Assembly: GCA_041485845.1 (NCBI GenBank)
Contig: JBGPKH010000666.1
Coordinates: 1 to 5,015 of the forward strand
Origin: OMOG01 sp041485845
GTDB lineage: Bacteria; Acidobacteriota; Terriglobia; Bryobacterales; Bryobacteraceae
Direction of reading: 5' to 3'
DNA length: 5,015 nt
The translations under genes were made by a program, and so were the position numbers. Below, in pieces: positions 1-2,324 of the stretch (the first letter of the stretch is position 1; each line of letters opens with the position of its first letter). The notes under the pieces are model-generated. The model made no database searches. It was not told the origin of the DNA and was given only the letters and a program-made list of their open reading frames with translations.

Positions 1-87
1 CACGGCGTGCACGTACGCGTACTGAGTGCCTCGAGCGAAATTACGGATCTGCATGTCTTCGAACATGCGTAGGCGAAGAGCATTCAT
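1..87 (-). CDS. Tyrosine recombinase/integrase, N-terminal fragment (runs off the left edge)
   Basis: The minus strand from an ATG at 87-85 gives 29 open codons to the window edge, starting MNALRLRMFEDMQIRNFARG and continuing TQYAYVHAV. This resembles the N-terminal SAM-like core-binding domain of XerC/D-type phage and transposon integrases (pattern LRxRMxEDMxxRNxxxxTQxxYxxxV), which binds DNA half-sites before the catalytic R-H-R-Y domain. The catalytic part lies outside the window, so activity cannot be judged. A strong Shine-Dalgarno, AAAGGAGTG on the minus strand at 94-102, sits about 6 nt before the ATG and supports this start over the in-frame ATG codons further in. Integrases with this opening often accompany IS91-like elements or genomic islands (family knowledge). 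Together with two toxin-antitoxin modules alongside, this suggests mobile DNA. The call rests on a short stretch, so the family is likely but the subtype is unknown. Confidence 0.68.
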   Translation of the reverse strand, partial: MNALRLRMFEDMQIRNFARGTQYAYVHAV

Positions 88-245
88 GAAAACACTCCTT
101 TCGCACCGGATTATCCCGTAACCAGTTCACGAAAGGAATCCGACGGGTGTCCTCTACGAACCCTCACCTACGTGTCTACCGCCCAGCGGTTTAGTTCAAT
201 GACCGTTATCGGACGCGAGGCGAGCGTTGGTCAGTGATGCTGAGA
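88..245. other. Spacer between toxin and integrase genes
   Basis: This 158-bp stretch separates the end of the GNAT toxin gene from the integrase on the same strand. Apart from the integrase ribosome site and possible -10 box, the only structure seen is a small perfect hairpin, ACCGC-CCA-GCGGT, at 178-190. It has no T-run on the minus strand, so it is not a good terminator for the toxin transcript. No small gene with a plausible start and composition was found. Confidence 0.4.
94..115 (-). promoter_or_regulatory. Ribosome binding site and possible -10 box for the integrase
   Basis: On the minus strand a GATAAT hexamer (115-110) lies 22 nt before the integrase ATG, and AAAGGAGTG (102-94) lies between them. 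The ribosome site is convincing. The -10 box matches TATAAT at five of six positions, but the region 16-18 nt upstream has no good -35, so the promoter part is tentative. Confidence 0.35.
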
Positions 246-767
246 TTATTGCGCAGTCTTCCGAAGCAGCGTCCTTCGTGCCGTCACGAGGGGCAGAAAC
301 AAGGTCCGGGGCTTGCTCACGATCGGGCGGAATCCGTATCGCTGGTAGAATGCGGCTGCCTGATCGTTCTTGGCATCAACCAGCAGGGCGAAGACGGCCG
401 CTGCGTCTTGACCGGTCCGATGAACCGCGTTCATCAGCATCAGTTCGCCGAGACCGCGCCGTTGGAAGCGCTGGTTTACGGCCAGTCGCCCAATACGAAC
501 TGCCGACAGGGTGGGGTACCGCGGCAATCGCTTCGCTTCGTCCGGCGGAAGATCGGCAAGCGGAATGCTCGCCGCCGACAGGGTGTACCAGGCCGCAACC
601 CGGCTGGTGGTGGTTTCGACCACGACAAGACAATTGGTGATCCGGCGGCGGATGTCTTGGGTCACCTGCGTCTGGAAATACCCATCGAGAGCCTCGTCAC
701 CGCAACGGAACGCGGCGCGGTCATGCCCATCGCCGAGCGTGTCGAAGCGAAAGGCGGCAGGGGTCAT
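246..767 (-). CDS. tacT: TacT-like GNAT acetyltransferase toxin of a type II toxin-antitoxin module
   Basis: A complete 173-residue protein, the usual length for this family. GNAT toxins of the TacT/AtaT group use acetyl-CoA to acetylate the amino acid carried on charged tRNA, which stops translation (family knowledge). Visible features: the family-typical opening with GDEALDGYFQTQ (residues 23-34), the YTLSAASIPLADLP block (61-74), the RIGRLAVNQRFQRRGLGE segment (91-108) with the acetyl-CoA pyrophosphate loop RRGLGE, VDAKNDQAAAFY (130-141), and the YGF and LFLPL endings. Tyr141 or Tyr144 in FYQRYGF is the likely catalytic tyrosine. The ATG at 767 overlaps the antitoxin stop as ATGA (764-767), a classic translational coupling, so the start is well supported. 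No frameshift or missing motif is visible, so the toxin looks intact. This matters because its antitoxin start looks abnormal. The target tRNA cannot be read from sequence. Confidence 0.9.
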   Translation of the reverse strand: MTPAAFRFDTLGDGHDRAAFRCGDEALDGYFQTQVTQDIRRRITNCLVVVETTTSRVAAWYTLSAASIPLADLPPDEAKRLPRYPTLSAVRIGRLAVNQRFQRRGLGELMLMNAVHRTGQDAAAVFALLVDAKNDQAAAFYQRYGFRPIVSKPRTLFLPLVTARRTLLRKTAQ

Positions 768-1006
768 GCGACGCCGAACAGTCCGCGGTACCGCCTGGCG
801 GCTCGCTTGAGATCGGGCGCCGGCGCCGGCGGATTGAGGATCGCCGCGGCGATCTGGCGTTGGCCCTCGATCGAAAGGCGGATGATCTCAGTTTCCTGGA
901 TCGCCCGGCACGCCGCCTCATCGGCGGCGGCCACCACAAAATCCGTCAGCGTGCGCCCCTGGATTTCGGCGGCGCGCTTCAGGCGCGCCATCAGGTCGTG
1001 CGGCAA
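764..1006 (-). CDS. tacA: DUF1778 (TacA-like) ribbon-helix-helix antitoxin, start uncertain or damaged
   Basis: From a TTG at 1006 the gene gives 80 residues: an N-terminal MPHDLMARLKRAAEIQGRTL followed by TDFVVAAADEA (the RHH helices, about 7-35), then a C-terminal half (about 36-80) expected to wrap and neutralise the GNAT toxin. Antitoxins of this group bind toxin and also repress their own promoter. Similarity continues in frame upstream of the TTG as LPTARLEAR (1033-1007), which is the RHH DNA-binding beta-strand, but the codon where family members usually have ATG is CTA (1033-1031). The only in-frame ATG (1048-1046) reads ATG AAA CAG TAA, so a stop follows three codons. Initiation must therefore be at TTG 1006 (GGAAG lies 5 nt upstream), or at CTG 1018, or the gene is broken. 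A TTG-started product would lack the DNA-contacting strand but keep the toxin-binding tail. The family call is firm; the start is not. Confidence 0.8.
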   Translation of the reverse strand: MPHDLMARLKRAAEIQGRTLTDFVVAAADEAACRAIQETEIIRLSIEGQRQIAAAILNPPAPAPDLKRAARRYRGLFGVA

Positions 1007-1057
1007 GCGCGCTTCCAGCCGGGCGGTGGGTAGGGCTTACTGTTTCATCGCACTTTC

Positions 1058-1086
1058 AATATACGGCAAACTGCCGTATTCGTAAA
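1058..1086 (-). promoter_or_regulatory. Promoter of the tacA-tacT operon
   Basis: On the minus strand TTTACG (1086-1081) and TATATT (1063-1058) are separated by exactly 17 nt, matching sigma-70 type -35 and -10 boxes at four and five of six positions. Transcription would begin near 1051, only a few bases before the ATG at 1048, giving a nearly leaderless transcript. The spacer is almost completely filled by the palindrome at 1061-1079, a good place for a repressor to act. The hexamers are seen directly; activity is inferred. Confidence 0.55.
1061..1079. promoter_or_regulatory. Palindromic operator candidate 1 in the divergent control region
   Basis: A perfect inverted repeat, ATACGGCA-AAC-TGCCGTAT, with 8-bp arms and a 3-bp centre. 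It lies between the two divergently transcribed toxin-antitoxin modules, inside the spacer of the minus-strand promoter and 45 bp before the higB start. HigA-type XRE regulators typically bind such short dyads near their own promoter, so it is the best candidate HigA site. The RHH antitoxin TacA is an alternative binder. A weak plus-strand promoter (TTTCAA at 1054-1059, 17 nt, TATTCG at 1077-1082) would have the same dyad in its spacer. Confidence 0.6.
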
Positions 1087-1096
1087 CCTTGACCTC

Positions 1097-1117
1097 AGGT
1101 TCCCACTGTGGGAACCT
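1097..1117. promoter_or_regulatory. Palindrome 2: operator or hairpin covering the higB ribosome site
   Basis: A second perfect inverted repeat has 9-bp arms, AGGTTCCCA and TGGGAACCT, around CTG. Its centre is 37 bp from that of the first dyad, and its sequence is unrelated. It ends 6 nt before the inferred CTG start of higB. The only reasonably spaced Shine-Dalgarno-like run, GGGA at 1110-1113, is in the right arm, so in RNA the hairpin would hide it. A TTGACC box (1089-1094) lies just before it, but no good -10 follows. It could be a second protein-binding site, an RNA hairpin that limits toxin translation, or both. Confidence 0.5.
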
Positions 1118-1123
1118 AAAGGT

Positions 1124-1405
1124 CTGAGGATCGTAACCGAAAAGCGGATTCGGGAGTTCATCGAACGGGAGCAGCGTTCTGCCGATGCGATGTGGCGCTG
1201 GGTCGATGCCATCGAGTCCGCAAGTTGGCGCAATCCGGGCGAACTGAGAGGGACGTTCGCATCCGTTTCCCTCGTTGGCAGCCTCACAGCGTTCAACGTC
1301 GGCGGCAACAAATATCGCATCGCGACGTTTGTACACTATCGCCAGCAGATCGTCTACATCAAGAAAATCGGCACCCACGAGGAGTACGACAAATGGGATC
1401 TCTAA
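1124..1405 (+). CDS. higB: HigB family toxin (RelE-like mRNA interferase), probable CTG start
   Basis: Read from CTG at 1124 the product has 93 residues, about the family's normal length, opening (M)RIVTEKRIREFIERE. HigB toxins have a RelE-like fold and cut mRNA on translating ribosomes (family knowledge). Visible family blocks are the N-terminal strand and helix (1-33), SASWRNPGELRGTF (32-45), FNVGGNKYRI (57-66), VYIKKIG (77-83) and the C-terminal THEEYDK (84-90), with His85, Tyr88 and Asp89 conserved. The only ATG in this part (1190) would remove the first 22 residues, including the opening strand, and give 71 residues, so CTG at 1124 fits homology better. The frame is open further upstream but has no other good start. 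The toxin-first order and 13-nt overlap with the next gene are typical of higBA. The non-ATG start, with its ribosome site inside a palindrome, suggests weak initiation or a mutated start codon. Confidence 0.85.
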   Translation: MRIVTEKRIREFIEREQRSADAMWRWVDAIESASWRNPGELRGTFASVSLVGSLTAFNVGGNKYRIATFVHYRQQIVYIKKIGTHEEYDKWDL

Positions 1406-1809
1406 CCGCCTCCATCGACCTGAAGCGCTACGGACGCCTGTTGGCCAAGGCCGTGCCGCGTGTGATCGCCACCGAAGAAGAGAACGAGCGCGCGCTTGCC
1501 ATCGTTGAAGCTCTGATGGAAAAAGGCGAGCGCAATATGACTCCCGAAGAAGACGCTCTCCTTGACCTTCTGACGAACCTGATCCGCGATTACGAAGCTT
1601 CGACGTATCCGTCGCGGCCCAAGTCCACGCCCCACGAGATGGTGGCGTTCCTCCTGGAACAGCGAGGCCTGAAGCCAAGCGACCTTTGGGCGGTGATAGG
1701 GTCGAAGGGCCGCGTCTCCGAGGTTCTGGCGGGAAAGCGTTCCATCAGCAAGGGGCAGGCGAAGAAACTCGCGGAGTTTTTCCGCGTCCGGGCGGACCTG
1801 TTTCTCTGA
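1393..1809 (+). CDS. higA: HigA-type antitoxin with C-terminal XRE helix-turn-helix
   Basis: A complete 138-residue protein, starting at ATG 1393 with GGAG at 1381-1384, 8 nt upstream. It overlaps the end of higB by 13 nt, so the two are co-translated. Residues 8-72 (IDLKRYGRLLAKAVPRVI, then EEENERALAIVEALM and PEEDALLDLLTNLIRDYE) form the acidic, helical N-terminal part seen in the long HigA subfamily. Residues 80-138 form an XRE/Cro-type helix-turn-helix: MVAFLLEQRGLKPSDL, then VIGSKGRVSEVLAGKRSISK holding the recognition helix, then AKKLAEFFRV. HigA neutralises HigB and normally represses the higBA promoter; the palindromes at 1061-1079 and 1097-1117 are candidate sites. Nothing in the frame looks damaged, so this antitoxin appears functional, unlike tacA. 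Confidence 0.92.
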   Translation: MGSLTASIDLKRYGRLLAKAVPRVIATEEENERALAIVEALMEKGERNMTPEEDALLDLLTNLIRDYEASTYPSRPKSTPHEMVAFLLEQRGLKPSDLWAVIGSKGRVSEVLAGKRSISKGQAKKLAEFFRVRADLFL

Positions 1810-1830
1810 GCCGGAGCTTGTGGGTCATGC

Positions 1831-1859
1831 GACGCGCTGCCTCGGCGTCGGCTTGTTTT
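1831..1859 (+). terminator. Possible weak terminator after higA
   Basis: GACGC (1831-1835) can pair with GCGTC (1845-1849) across a 9-nt loop, followed closely by a T-rich run, TTGTTTT, at 1853-1859. Its position, 21 bp after the higA stop, is right for an intrinsic terminator. The stem is short for one, so the call is tentative. Confidence 0.3.
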
Positions 1860-2063
1860 CGTCGTGAAGCCGGACTCTTCGGTCACCCGGCAGTCGAGCC
1901 GGATGCATCGAACTTGTAGAATGGCGCCCCCCATGGTCTGCATTCCAGAGGTCCGTTCCCATTTCCCCGTAGGCGTAACGCGTCACGATCCACCGACGTC
2001 CGAGGTGGAGGCCGGGAAGCAGTCCCTGGTTGCAGGTTTGGGGTCGCCGGAAGGTGGAAGAGT

Positions 2064-2122
2064 GTCGCCCCGGCGTGAGCCGTGTGGCCCGGCGGCCAAA
2101 CACGCCCGGCCCGGGGAAGGAC
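2064..2122. other. Composite GC-rich stem-loop, candidate structured RNA core
   Basis: Nested pairings can be drawn by eye: GTC (2064-2066) with GAC (2120-2122), CCCCGG (2068-2073) with CCGGGG (2111-2116), then after an internal loop of 7 by 6 nt CGTGT (2081-2085) with ACACG (2100-2104) and GGCC (2086-2089) with GGCC (2094-2097), with a CGGC loop and an AA bulge. This gives 18 pairs in 59 nt. No known RNA family is recognised and the strand cannot be decided. Confidence 0.3.
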
Positions 2123-2182
2123 CCATGATCGGGCCGCGACATTACGCCCCGTTCCGGGGCTGGCGGCGTCTTTCGACTGTAT

Positions 2183-2202
2183 CCCATGGCTCTTGCCATG
2201 GG
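2183..2202. repeat. Perfect inverted repeat with 4-nt loop
   Basis: CCCATGGC and GCCATGGG form an 8-bp perfect stem around TCTT. No T-run follows on either strand, so it is not a standard intrinsic terminator. It could be part of a structured leader or a protein-binding dyad. It lies about 60 bp before the receptor promoter. Confidence 0.4.
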
Positions 2203-2265
2203 CTATTTCCTGTCGCCCTCCGGGCTTGACCCAGCAACTGTATCCGTGTCGATACGGTTACTTCA

Positions 2266-2294
2266 TTGATCCGCTCCCGGACCCCCATTACAAT
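2266..2294 (+). promoter_or_regulatory. Sigma-70 type promoter of the TonB-dependent receptor gene
   Basis: TTGATC (2266-2271) and TACAAT (2289-2294) are separated by 17 nt and match the -35 and -10 consensus at four and five of six positions. Transcription would start near 2301, leaving a leader of about 24 nt before the ATG at 2325, with the G-run at 2315-2320 serving as ribosome binding site. This is the best promoter in the window by eye. The hairpin cluster upstream would then not be in this transcript. Confidence 0.6.
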
Positions 2295-2324
2295 TTTGGC
2301 GGAGTCTTGCGTTTGGGGGGACCG

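Larger units (their letters stand above)
1810..2324. other. 515-bp intergenic region, GC-hairpin rich, no convincing gene
   Basis: This region separates higA from the receptor gene. Both strands carry open stretches (for example a 124-codon frame on the minus strand at 1825-2199), but their arginine-, proline- and histidine-rich translations match no family I recognise and look like non-coding GC-rich sequence. Several perfect inverted repeats are present: CCGGC/GCCGG at 1887-1902, CCACC/GGTGG at 1990-2008, the composite stem at 2064-2122, GCCCCG-TTC-CGGGGC at 2146-2160, CCCATGGC-TCTT-GCCATGGG at 2183-2202 and GCCC-TCC-GGGC at 2215-2225. A 9-bp direct repeat, ACTGTATCC, occurs at 2176-2184 and 2237-2245. 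The clustering in 2064-2225 could mark a structured RNA or a dispersed repeat. High GC alone makes some of these expected. The last 60 bp hold the receptor promoter. Confidence 0.45.

Noticed and set aside
234..1085. A 283-codon plus-strand frame opposite tacT and tacA
   Set aside because: The minus-strand frames show complete GNAT and DUF1778 motifs with an ATGA junction. The plus-strand translation is Arg- and Ala-rich with no domain.
1089..1094. TTGACC as the -35 box of a higBA promoter
   Set aside because: It is a good -35 match, but 16-18 nt downstream only GAACCT-like sequence inside the second palindrome is found, which is a poor -10. It is mentioned only as a possibility.
1037..1678. 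A 213-codon minus-strand frame opposite higBA
   Set aside because: It covers the clear HigB and HigA frames and shows no motif of its own. Its last codons merely coincide with the ATG AAA CAG TAA of the antitoxin leader.
2077..2110. Resemblance to a group II intron domain V (GAGCCG opening, hairpin, CGGC closing)
   Set aside because: The closing strand does not end in the expected GTTC-type sequence, the bulge and loop positions do not fit a 34-nt domain V, and no reverse transcriptase or intron boundary is visible.
1825..2199. A 124-codon minus-strand frame in the intergenic region
   Set aside because: No family is recognisable, composition is Arg/Pro/His-rich, and the strongest sequence features there are inverted repeats that cut across codon structure. 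I keep it as non-coding, though a search could overturn this.
1810..2324. CRISPR array or tRNA gene in the gene-free region
   Set aside because: No regularly spaced repeats of 20 or more bases were seen, and no cloverleaf with a recognisable T-arm or anticodon arm could be drawn.
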